A DNA stretch of 60,466 bases from an uncultured Bacilli bacterium (GTDB taxonomy: Bacteria; Bacillota_I; Bacilli_A; RF39; UBA660). Location: NCBI GenBank assembly GCA_944363715.1, contig CALVUX010000011.1, forward strand, positions 1 to 60,466, written 5' to 3'. Below the pieces are notes generated by a model. The model was not told the DNA's origin. It worked only from the letters and a program-made list of their open reading frames with translations, and made no database searches. Below are positions 7,123-16,519 of the stretch, piece after piece. How positions within the stretch are numbered: the first letter of the stretch is position 1; every line of letters starts with the position of its first letter. A program made the position numbers and the translations under genes.

Positions 7123-8388
7123 TTACAAATCTAAGCTGTTATCATCTAATAGAAACTGTTTTAATCCCATTATCACAATTCCTTTTTCATTTCTCCATAA
7201 TTTAATATCATTTTCAACAATTATTATTCTTTTAAAGAAGTCATCTATTTTAATTAAAGATTGCTCTTCTTGTTCCATTTTTTCTTTAGTAGGAATTGCA
7301 TAAGCTGATTGAATATAATATCTGTTACTTCCTTTATTACATACAAAATCTACTTCTAATTGTTTTCTCATCTTTTTGTTATTTTTATCTTTTGTCATAT
7401 ATTCTACTACACCAACATCTACATTAAATCCTCGTACTAATAGTTCGTTATAGATTATATTTTCCATTAGATGATTATCTTCTTGTTGTCTGAAATTAAG
7501 TCTAGCATTTCTTAAGCCTATATCTGTAAAATAATATTTACTTGGTGTATTAATATATTTTTTTCCTTTTATATCATATCTTAAAGCTTTATTAATCATA
7601 AATGCATCTATTAAATAATCTATATAAGTATTAATAGTTTTAGCAGTTACATTTTTGAAACCTTTACTTTTAAATGTTTTTTCTAACTTTAAAGGATTAT
7701 TTAGGGAACCTACTGATGATGCTAATATATTTATAAGAGACTCTAATATTTCATTTTTTTGAATATTATTTCTTTCAACTATATCATTTATATAAGTATT
7801 ATTAAATAGATTATTTAAATATTTACTTTTTTCTTCATCTGTTTTTCTTGATAAAATATATGGCATTCCACCATAAGTAATATATTCTTTTAAAGCTTCG
7901 TCTATATCTTTATTACAAGCAGGTAGATATTCTCTAAAAGTTAAAGGATAAACCCTAACTTCATCTCCTCTGCCTCTAAATTCTGTAATAATATCACTTG
8001 ATAAAAACTTTGAGTTACTACCAGTTACATATACATCTAGATTTTTCTTTCTCAGAAAACTATTTAAAACACTTTCAAAATCATCTACTTTTTGTATTTC
8101 ATCAAGTAAAATATAATACATTTTATCATCTTGTATTTTGTCCATTACATAATTATATAATATAGGAGCATCTAAGTATTCTTTATTTTCGATAGAATCT
8201 AACTCTAATTTAATAATATGATCTTCTTTTACTCCTGTACTTAATAGATAATTTTTATAAATAGGATCAAGTAAATATGATTTACCACATCTTCTTATTC
8301 CTGTAATTACTTTTATCATTTCATTTTCTTTTTTATCTATTAACTTTTGTAAGTAAATATCTCTTTTAATTTCTTTCATTTTAATCAC
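7123..8388 (-). CDS. AAA-family ATPase with DUF4143 domain (first of three)
   Basis: This 421-residue ATPase has Walker A GIRRCGKS (about residues 27-34), Walker B YYILLDEIQ and sensor TGSNSKFL in an AAA_14 domain. A DUF4143 C-terminal part follows, whose end (KQLEVDFVCN ... YYIQSAYAI) looks like a PD-(D/E)XK-type nuclease fold. Such proteins are common in Firmicutes and Bacteroidetes; their role is unproven, and nuclease, toxin-antitoxin or defence functions have been suggested. The start is a GTG at 8388 or the ATG three codons later (8379); both have acceptable spacing to AGGA or GAGTG. It lies 13 nt upstream of thiI and interrupts a desulfurase-thiI pairing. Two paralogues are at 15053 and 57812. 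Confidence 0.85.
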   Translation of the reverse strand: MIKMKEIKRDIYLQKLIDKKENEMIKVITGIRRCGKSYLLDPIYKNYLLSTGVKEDHIIKLELDSIENKEYLDAPILYNYVMDKIQDDKMYYILLDEIQKVDDFESVLNSFLRKKNLDVYVTGSNSKFLSSDIITEFRGRGDEVRVYPLTFREYLPACNKDIDEALKEYITYGGMPYILSRKTDEEKSKYLNNLFNNTYINDIVERNNIQKNEILESLINILASSVGSLNNPLKLEKTFKSKGFKNVTAKTINTYIDYLIDAFMINKALRYDIKGKKYINTPSKYYFTDIGLRNARLNFRQQEDNHLMENIIYNELLVRGFNVDVGVVEYMTKDKNNKKMRKQLEVDFVCNKGSNRYYIQSAYAIPTKEKMEQEEQSLIKIDDFFKRIIIVENDIKLWRNEKGIVIMGLKQFLLDDNSLDL

Positions 8389-8398
8389 TCATTTCCTT

Positions 8399-8561
8399 TT
8401 TTTGTGACTTTTCACATTTTTTAGTAATTTAAGTATATCATTATTTTAAACAAAAAGCCATATTATATTACTAATTTTTGTGACTTTTCACATTTTTTAG
8501 TAATGCATTTTGTAAAATATATAAAGCCATTACGAATTTTTATACATTTTGCACATTTTTC
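8399..8561. repeat. Direct and inverted repeats upstream of the ATPase gene
   Basis: A 30-bp sequence (core GTGACTTTTCACATTTTTTA) occurs twice exactly, at 8399-8428 and 8475-8504. It contains the palindrome GTGA-N4-TCAC. The second copy is framed by ATTACTAA and TTAGTAAT. A third, related unit (8528-8566) is framed by CATTACGAA and its near complement and contains GCACATTTTT. Together they look like multiple binding sites or nested hairpins in front of the ATPase gene. Confidence 0.6.
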
Positions 8562-8596
8562 GTAATGACTTCTTGTCTTAATATTTTTAAATCAAA

Positions 8597-9133
8597 TTAT
8601 TTTAATAACTCTATATTTTTCTTTTCTTCTTCTACAGCAGTTATTAATTCTAATTTTTTACTTTTATCAGATGATAAAAGTAGTCTTTCATATAATAGAG
8701 AATTTATTTGTTTTTGTAATTCTCTAACACTCCATCTTGAATTAATACATTTATTCAGATAAAAATTACGTTTGGCATCTTCATCAATTTTAATTAATTC
8801 TAAATAATGTGACCAACTTAATTGCGACGACACTGTTGTCGCAATTGGAAAAGAAATATAAAATTTTCTCATTCTTTCTAAATTTCTTTTAGAAAATCCT
8901 TTACCAAATTCATCAGTTAATTCTTTAGATAATTTATCTAAAATGGCATCTCCATAAGATGCTCTTTTATCACCTTTTTGGATATCCATAATAATCTTAC
9001 CAATATTCCAATATAGATTAAGCATTTCTACATTAACAGTAGTATATACTTTATTTCTTGCATTAATTACTAATTCTTTAATATTATCATAGATATTATT
9101 AATTTCAGTTTCTTCTATTAATTCTGTAGTCAT
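8597..9133 (-). CDS. DUF1016 (YhcG-like) N-terminal domain protein, apparently truncated
   Basis: This 178-residue protein matches the N-terminal domain of the YhcG/DUF1016 family (YWNIGKIIMDIQKGDKRASYG, then FGKGFSKRNLERMRKFY, WSHYLELI, and RWSVRELQKQINSLLYERL). Full-length members are around 350 residues and carry a C-terminal PD-(D/E)XK nuclease domain, which is absent here: the frame stops soon after the LYERL helix. Members often sit in restriction or other accessory loci. It is 9 nt downstream of the cysteine desulfurase and in the same direction. The loss of the nuclease half suggests a remnant or a regulatory stand-alone domain. The start has GAAGG nearby. Confidence 0.8.
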   Translation of the reverse strand: MTTELIEETEINNIYDNIKELVINARNKVYTTVNVEMLNLYWNIGKIIMDIQKGDKRASYGDAILDKLSKELTDEFGKGFSKRNLERMRKFYISFPIATTVSSQLSWSHYLELIKIDEDAKRNFYLNKCINSRWSVRELQKQINSLLYERLLLSSDKSKKLELITAVEEEKKNIELLK

Positions 9134-9142
9134 AAGCCTTCT

Positions 9143-10243
9143 TTACAAAATATCTTTTAATATTTTTATAAACTCTTTTGCTTCTTCCATAGTACTATCT
9201 TTAGATAAAGATAATCTTAAAGATGTTTTAGATATTTCTTTATCTTTTGTTAGTTCATAAATACTCTTAGAATAATCTTCTTTAGAGGAACATGCTGTTT
9301 TTGTAGATAAATAGATATCATAAGATTCTAATTTATGAATCATAGTCTCTGGTTTTATACCTTTAATACTAAAATTTAAAATATAAGGAGATGAATCTAT
9401 TTTAGAGTTTATAGTAATAGAATCTATCTTAATTAATTCATCTCTTAGATAGTTATTAATCTCTTTTACTTTTAGATAAGCTTTAGGTTTGTCTTCTAAT
9501 GCTAGGCGTAGCGCTTTTGCAAAGGATGCTATTAATGGTAAAGGAGGTGTTCCTGCTCTATAGATAGTTTGACTATCTCCTCCATTTATTAGAGGAGACA
9601 AATTAATCTTCTCTTTTTTTATTAGTAATGCTATTCCTTTAAGTCCATTAAATTTATGAGCAGAAGCAGAGAATAAGTCTACATATTTTAGATTTACATC
9701 TATTTTAGTTAAGCTTTGAGTTCCATCTACATGAAAGATGGCTTTGCTATTTTCTTTAATAATCTTACCTATAGTATCTATATCTTGTATTATTCCTAAT
9801 TCACTATTAACATGATGAATAGAAACAAGAACTGGATTTAATTTTAGTTTTTCTTTTAGATCATCAATATCTATATGATAATTAGCATCTAATTTTAAAT
9901 TAATTACTTCTACATCTTTTAGACTATTTAAAGTATTAGTAATAGAAGGATGTTCTAAAATAGTAGTAAGTATTATTCTATTTCTTTTTGGATAAGCATC
10001 TAATACTCCTTTAATAGCTAAATTATTAGATTCACTACTACTACTTGTAAATATCACTTCATCTTCTAATACACTAAGTAAATCTGCAACTTGTTTAGTA
10101 GCAGCATTCATTAGTTTTTTACTTTCAAAACCTAATTTATGAATTGAGTTGGTATTACCAATGTAGTTTTTAGAAACAGTAACAAAAGTTTTTAGAACTT
10201 CATCATTTACACTAGTAGTTGCAGCATTATCAAAGTAAATCAT
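9143..10243 (-). CDS. Cysteine desulfurase (NifS/IscS family, ThiI-type partner)
   Basis: This PLP enzyme of 366 residues takes sulfur from cysteine and hands it on as a persulfide. Evidence includes the N-terminal YFDNAATT, SSSESNNLAIKG, the PLP-pocket histidine and aspartate region (FHVDGTQSL), the Schiff-base lysine in SASAHKFNGLKG, and the persulfide cysteine in STKTACSSKEDYS. It is a class II-like short form resembling Bacillus NifZ/YrvO, and thiI lies in the same operon, so its likely acceptor is ThiI. Its ATG overlaps the stop of the upstream gene by 4 nt (ATGA), showing translational coupling. Confidence 0.93.
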   Translation of the reverse strand: MIYFDNAATTSVNDEVLKTFVTVSKNYIGNTNSIHKLGFESKKLMNAATKQVADLLSVLEDEVIFTSSSSESNNLAIKGVLDAYPKRNRIILTTILEHPSITNTLNSLKDVEVINLKLDANYHIDIDDLKEKLKLNPVLVSIHHVNSELGIIQDIDTIGKIIKENSKAIFHVDGTQSLTKIDVNLKYVDLFSASAHKFNGLKGIALLIKKEKINLSPLINGGDSQTIYRAGTPPLPLIASFAKALRLALEDKPKAYLKVKEINNYLRDELIKIDSITINSKIDSSPYILNFSIKGIKPETMIHKLESYDIYLSTKTACSSKEDYSKSIYELTKDKEISKTSLRLSLSKDSTMEEAKEFIKILKDIL

Positions 10244-10533
10244 TTAACATCACCTTTTTTATCAATTAAAACATATTTATTTTTTGTAAGTATTCTCTTA
10301 ACTATACAATAGTTTTTCTTTTTATTGAAGGTATTAGTAATTACATAAGATAAATCATATATATTATAGTCTAATAGATATTTATTCTTTAGAATATATT
10401 TTTTTAGATTCATAATATGAAGAGATGATAGTAAAACTATTAATTCCTCAATATTCTTATTATTTATTAGGGTTCCTTCTATTTCTTTTTCTTTAAAGCC
10501 AACTGATAGCAGTACTTCAATATTATTTTTCAT
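10240..10533 (-). CDS. Small hypothetical protein, first gene of the desulfurase-thiI operon
   Basis: This 97-residue protein is not recognised. It is rich in Lys, Asn, Ile and Leu, predicted to be mostly helical in the first half (VLLSVGFKEKEIEGTL), with a basic beta-like C-terminal part (CIVKRILTKNKYVLIDKKGD). There is no signal peptide. A strong GGAGGG site precedes the ATG and the stop overlaps the desulfurase start, so co-expression and perhaps a shared function in sulfur transfer are likely. A TATAAT (10552-10557, minus strand) sits upstream, without a good -35. Confidence 0.6.
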   Translation of the reverse strand: MKNNIEVLLSVGFKEKEIEGTLINNKNIEELIVLLSSLHIMNLKKYILKNKYLLDYNIYDLSYVITNTFNKKKNYCIVKRILTKNKYVLIDKKGDVK

Positions 10534-10600
10534 AGTCCCTCCAGGTAAGTTATTATACTACTATCTTTTAATTTAAAAAGCAAGTTATTAAATATTTTAT

Positions 10601-11191
10601 TTACTCTGCAAAAGCATTTTCAATTATTAAAGTTTTATTATTATAGTCAGTAACTGTTCCAATTAGACTAACTGGAGCATTTTTATTTAATTCTTTTATG
10701 TTTTTAGATAAAAGCTCTGCTTTTACAGTTAAATCATATTTACCTTCTATATCATCAGTAAATTTTAAAGTAATAGTATTATTTTTATTACTTTTACTAG
10801 AAATAGTTCCTGTTAATCTTATAAATTCACCTACATGATTATTATTATCGTTTATGATAGAGTAAGCTAGTTCTCTTATAGTATAAGTTTCAGGATTAGT
10901 GTTATACTTTATACCCCAAGAACCTATAACAGTATCACGTCTACCTACTACTTGATTATATTTTATTACTTTATAGCCTAGTCCATAATACTCTTTAGTT
11001 CCTCCATCGTTATAAGTTTTAGTATTAATAGCAAGAAATGGTCCAACTCCTGCTTTAGTTATTAATAGAATATCTGTTGTGACTAAAATACCTATTACTA
11101 ATATTACTATCATAATAATAGTAGATATCTTTTTTATCTTTTTTTCTGCTTCTACTGATATTCCTTCTTGTTTTTGTTCTTCGGTTTGCAT
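10601..11191 (-). CDS. Membrane-anchored protein with a C-terminal OB-fold-like domain
   Basis: This 196-residue protein has a cytoplasmic N-terminus and one transmembrane helix (about residues 23-47, IIMIVILVIGILVTTDILLI). The extracellular part ends in a beta-rich segment (IRLTGTISSKS ... ITLKF ... VSLIGTVTDYNN) that resembles an OB fold of the tRNA_anti-like type. Its function is unknown. It sits 10 nt downstream of ligA in the same direction, an association that is probably organisational. Confidence 0.6.
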   Translation of the reverse strand: MQTEEQKQEGISVEAEKKIKKISTIIMIVILVIGILVTTDILLITKAGVGPFLAINTKTYNDGGTKEYYGLGYKVIKYNQVVGRRDTVIGSWGIKYNTNPETYTIRELAYSIINDNNNHVGEFIRLTGTISSKSNKNNTITLKFTDDIEGKYDLTVKAELLSKNIKELNKNAPVSLIGTVTDYNNKTLIIENAFAE

Positions 11192-11201
11192 AATAACACC
11201 C

Positions 11202-13214
<2,013 letters not shown>

Positions 13215-14129
13215 CTAAATGTTTTTCCACAAAGGTTGTGGATAAAGTCCTTCTTCTGTCATTTCTCTTAAGGCATTTACTACAAGAGGTTTATCTTCTT
13301 TATAAGTCATACCATACCAAGTAGAAGTTGTATTTATAACATCTATTGTTTTAATATTTTTCTTTAAACAAGTATCTAAGACATCTGGTATTTGAAACTC
13401 ATAATTATCAAGATCCTTACTATGAAGAGATAAGAATAAATATAGTTCATCTTCTAATATATCAAAAATATCAGGTGAAAATAATAAAAGGTTCATACAT
13501 ACAAGAGTATCTTCATCTATTTCTTTACCATTACTGCTATGTAGAGGAGAAGCGATTATCTTATCTTTTTTCTTTATTACTTTACATTCTGTTATCTTAG
13601 ATAATTTATTATTCCCTACTTCCATAACACCACGTTTAGCAGAACCATTTGGACTTAGGGTATTACCTACAATATATCCTACTATACCATAGTGATTATA
13701 GATAATATTCTCTAAATAGTTACTTGCTTTTAAAAAGGCATCTTTACCATAATAATCATCAGCATTTATTACGGCAAAGGGTTCATTAATTTTATCTTTG
13801 GCACAGTATATAGCATAGGCAGTACCTAAAGGTTTAGTTCTTTTCTTAACTATATCTTTGAATCTTTTAGGAATATAATCATTATTTTGGAAGGCATATT
13901 GTACTTTTATATGAGCTTCTACTCTTTTACCTATAGTTTCTCTAAAAGTATCATAAAATTCTTCTTTAATAATAAATACTACTTTAGTAAAACCTGATCT
14001 AACAGCATCATAAATAGAATAATCTATGATAAATTCGCCATTAGGTCCTACTGGTTCCATTTGTTTTAAGCCTCCAAATCTACTACCTAGACCTGCGGCC
14101 ATTATTAATAATGTTTTATCTTTTTTCAT
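13215..14129 (-). CDS. Sugar-nucleotidyltransferase, second of a tandem pair
   Basis: This protein of about 304 residues has the NTP-transferase fold: the G-loop LLIMAAGLGSRFGGLKQMEP binds the nucleotide, NADDYYG carries the metal-binding aspartate, and KPLGTAYAI follows. Such enzymes make NDP-sugars from sugar-1-phosphate and NTP; the substrate cannot be read from the sequence. The start is ATG 14129 (or 14132), five bases after GGAGG; the longer reading frame would include the ribosome binding site itself. It overlaps the upstream paralogue by 14 nt. The two share near-identical motifs throughout, so they arose by tandem duplication. The C-terminal tail differs. Confidence 0.8.
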   Translation of the reverse strand: MKKDKTLLIMAAGLGSRFGGLKQMEPVGPNGEFIIDYSIYDAVRSGFTKVVFIIKEEFYDTFRETIGKRVEAHIKVQYAFQNNDYIPKRFKDIVKKRTKPLGTAYAIYCAKDKINEPFAVINADDYYGKDAFLKASNYLENIIYNHYGIVGYIVGNTLSPNGSAKRGVMEVGNNKLSKITECKVIKKKDKIIASPLHSSNGKEIDEDTLVCMNLLLFSPDIFDILEDELYLFLSLHSKDLDNYEFQIPDVLDTCLKKNIKTIDVINTTSTWYGMTYKEDKPLVVNALREMTEEGLYPQPLWKNI

Positions 14130-15042
14130 CATTACCTCCATATAGATTATTATTATATGTTCCTTCTTTTATCATTTCATTAATTGCATTTACTACTAAC
14201 TCCTTATCTTCTTTATAAGTTACACCATACCAAGTAGAAGTTGTTTCAATAACATCAACTATTACTTTATTTTCTTCTAATAATTCATTTAACACTATTG
14301 GTATTAAAAATTCACATGAATCTATTTTATCTTTATTATCTTCTAAAAAGATAGGCAGTTTTTCTTCTAGTATTTTAAAGAGACTAGGAGTAAATAGTAA
14401 CATATTCATAGAACAGATAGTATCTTTTTCTACTTCAAAAGGAGTACTACCATCTAAAGGTGAGACTTTTACTTTATCATTATCAAGTTCAGTATTACTC
14501 TCAATTATAGTAATTAGTTCATTATCTTCATTTACTTTACAGACACCACGTTTAGCGGCTCCATTTTCTGTTAAGGTATTACCAAGACGATAGGCGATTA
14601 GACCATAATGATTATCTTTAATGTTAGAGAGATAATCACTTGCTTTCATATAAGCATCTCTTCCATAGAAGTCATCTGAATTAATGATTGCGAATGGTTC
14701 ATTTATTTTATCTTTAGCACAAAGTATAGCATGGGCAGTACCAAGAGGTTTCTTTCTTGTCTTTAGTAGTTCTTGATATTCTTTAGGTATATTATCATTA
14801 TTTTGAAAAATATAATCTACTTTTATATGTGGTTCTACTCTTTTACCTATAGTCTCTTTAAAAATATCATAGTTTTCTTCTTTTATTATAAAAACTACCT
14901 TATTAAAACCTACTTTAATAGCATCATAAATAGAATAATCTATGATAAACTCTCCATTAGGCCCCACTGGTTCTATTTGTTTAAGTCCTCCAAATCTACT
15001 ACCCATACCGGCAGCCATGATTAGTAATGTTTTATCTTTCAT
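14116..15042 (-). CDS. Sugar-nucleotidyltransferase, first of a tandem pair
   Basis: This 308-residue NTP-transferase-fold protein has the G-loop LLIMAAGMGSRFGGLKQIEP and metal-site NSDDFYG. The KKPLGTAHAI motif and the C-terminal ETTSTWYGVTYKEDKELVVN also occur in its downstream paralogue (there TTSTWYGMTYKEDKPLVVN). It probably activates a sugar-1-phosphate for cell-surface glycans or teichoic-type polymers; this is inferred. It has a GGAGG site before the ATG and is 10 nt downstream of an ATPase gene in the same direction. Confidence 0.8.
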   Translation of the reverse strand: MKDKTLLIMAAGMGSRFGGLKQIEPVGPNGEFIIDYSIYDAIKVGFNKVVFIIKEENYDIFKETIGKRVEPHIKVDYIFQNNDNIPKEYQELLKTRKKPLGTAHAILCAKDKINEPFAIINSDDFYGRDAYMKASDYLSNIKDNHYGLIAYRLGNTLTENGAAKRGVCKVNEDNELITIIESNTELDNDKVKVSPLDGSTPFEVEKDTICSMNMLLFTPSLFKILEEKLPIFLEDNKDKIDSCEFLIPIVLNELLEENKVIVDVIETTSTWYGVTYKEDKELVVNAINEMIKEGTYNNNLYGGNDEKR

Positions 15043-15052
15043 ATGTCCTCCT

Positions 15053-16390
15053 CTAACTTTTTTCTTTTAAGAATCTTTTTAATAAAAAGGTTAAAAAATA
15101 GGGAAAGGTATAAAACTTACCATTAAAACCAATATTCTTATTACATAGTTTTATCCCATATTTTATATCTTTATATTTATCACTTTCTATTAATTTATTA
15201 AGTGATAAAGTCTCATTGTCACTAGCTTTCACTTCTATAGGTATTAGGGAGTCTTTATCTCTAATAAAGAAGTCCATTTCTATTGTTCCTTTTTCATTTT
15301 TATAAAAATATAGGGAATAACCTTCCTTAACTAGCATTTCTCCTATTATATTCTCATAAAGAGCTCCTTTGTAGGTATTAAAGTTTTTATTAACTCTTAA
15401 ATCTTCTCCTGCTTCATCGTCAAGGGATGCAACTAAAAGACCTGTATCTTTAAAATATAGTCTGTAATTATCAGGATTATAGTTACCTTTTAGGGGTAGG
15501 AAAGGAGTTTCCATACAATAACTTATATTTATAATACCGGCATTAGATAACCAATCTATAACACCAACATATTCTCTATTTCTAGCATTATGCTCTATTT
15601 TAGATATTTGAAATTTCTTATTTTCATTTCCTAAAAAGACAGGTATTTTTCTATAAACATTTAAAATCTTTCCTTTATCTAATCCACCTGCATATTTAGT
15701 AATATCTTCTTCATAATCTAAAAGTATTTGTCGTTGCATATTAAGAATACCAGAATAATTCTTTTGTTCAACAAATCTATTTACAATAGCAGGCATCCCT
15801 CCTACTATCATATATTCTTTGAAATTTTCTAGCATAACATCATACATTACTTTAGGTAAGGGTTTACAGTTTAGCATATAGGAATACATTTCTTCTATTT
15901 GCGTTTCTTTATATCCTTTAGCCCATAAAAACTCTTCAAAGTCCATAGAATTCATTTCATAGTCTTGTTTATTACCAACACTATTAGATTCTATTTCTTG
16001 GTAATTAATACCCATTAGAGAGCCTGAACAAATAACATCATATCTACCATCAATATTAAATGATTTTAGTGAAGTAGTTGCATTAATACAGTCTTGGATT
16101 TCATCAAAAAATATCAATGTTTTACCAGTGGTAAAGTTAAAGTTAGGATTAATTAAAGATATATTTCTTATTATTGTATCTACATCAAAACCATCATCAA
16201 AGATATTTTTGTATTGTTTTTGTAAAACAAAATTAATTTCAACTACATTTTCATAATTATTTTTACCAAAGTTTTCTATAGACTCTGTTTTTCCGATTTG
16301 TCTTGCACCTTTAACAATTAAGGGAAGTCTATTCTTATCATTTTTCCATTCTATTAAATATTTATCAATTTTTCTTTTTAATCTTGGCAT
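15053..16390 (-). CDS. AAA-family ATPase with DUF4143 domain (second of three)
   Basis: This 445-residue protein has Walker A KGARQIGKT (about residues 27-35), Walker B TLIFFDEIQ and a sensor serine in VICSGSLMG. The C-terminal DUF4143 part ends with a PD-(D/E)XK-like core: GALYENIIGEML, then TIEMDFFIRDKDSLIPIEVKAS, giving a candidate D-x(n)-E-x-K triad. Its role is unknown. It differs from the paralogues at 7123 and 57812, being closer to the AAA_14/GARQIGKT branch than the GIRRCGKS branch. AGAGGTGA precedes the ATG, and a TATAAT lies 20 nt further up. The upstream region shares an A/T-rich motif with that of the first paralogue. Confidence 0.85.
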   Translation of the reverse strand: MPRLKRKIDKYLIEWKNDKNRLPLIVKGARQIGKTESIENFGKNNYENVVEINFVLQKQYKNIFDDGFDVDTIIRNISLINPNFNFTTGKTLIFFDEIQDCINATTSLKSFNIDGRYDVICSGSLMGINYQEIESNSVGNKQDYEMNSMDFEEFLWAKGYKETQIEEMYSYMLNCKPLPKVMYDVMLENFKEYMIVGGMPAIVNRFVEQKNYSGILNMQRQILLDYEEDITKYAGGLDKGKILNVYRKIPVFLGNENKKFQISKIEHNARNREYVGVIDWLSNAGIINISYCMETPFLPLKGNYNPDNYRLYFKDTGLLVASLDDEAGEDLRVNKNFNTYKGALYENIIGEMLVKEGYSLYFYKNEKGTIEMDFFIRDKDSLIPIEVKASDNETLSLNKLIESDKYKDIKYGIKLCNKNIGFNGKFYTFPYFLTFLLKRFLKEKS

Positions 16391-16462
16391 AATATCACCT
16401 CTAAATAGATTATATCACAAAATTCCTGCATATTTATATGTATTTTTCACATAATTCCTACA

Positions 16463-16489
16463 GTTTTTATACAAGTTTTCACATTTTTC
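16463..16489. promoter_or_regulatory. Motif shared with the upstream region of another DUF4143 ATPase
   Basis: TTTTTATACAAGTTTTCACA followed by TTTTTC closely matches TTTTTATACATTTTGCACAT with the same continuation at 8537-8561. Both lie 90-180 nt upstream of DUF4143-type ATPase genes. A partial match (TTTTTTTGCACAT) occurs at 59103-59115 upstream of the third. This is a candidate operator. Confidence 0.4.
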
Positions 16490-16519
16490 TTATTTGAAGC
16501 TTTTTTCTAGATGTTTCTT

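Noticed and set aside
8399-8504. A MITE or IS remnant in the 30-bp direct repeat
   Set aside because: No terminal inverted repeats with target duplication on the outside, and similar motifs occur upstream of the other DUF4143 genes, favouring regulatory sites.
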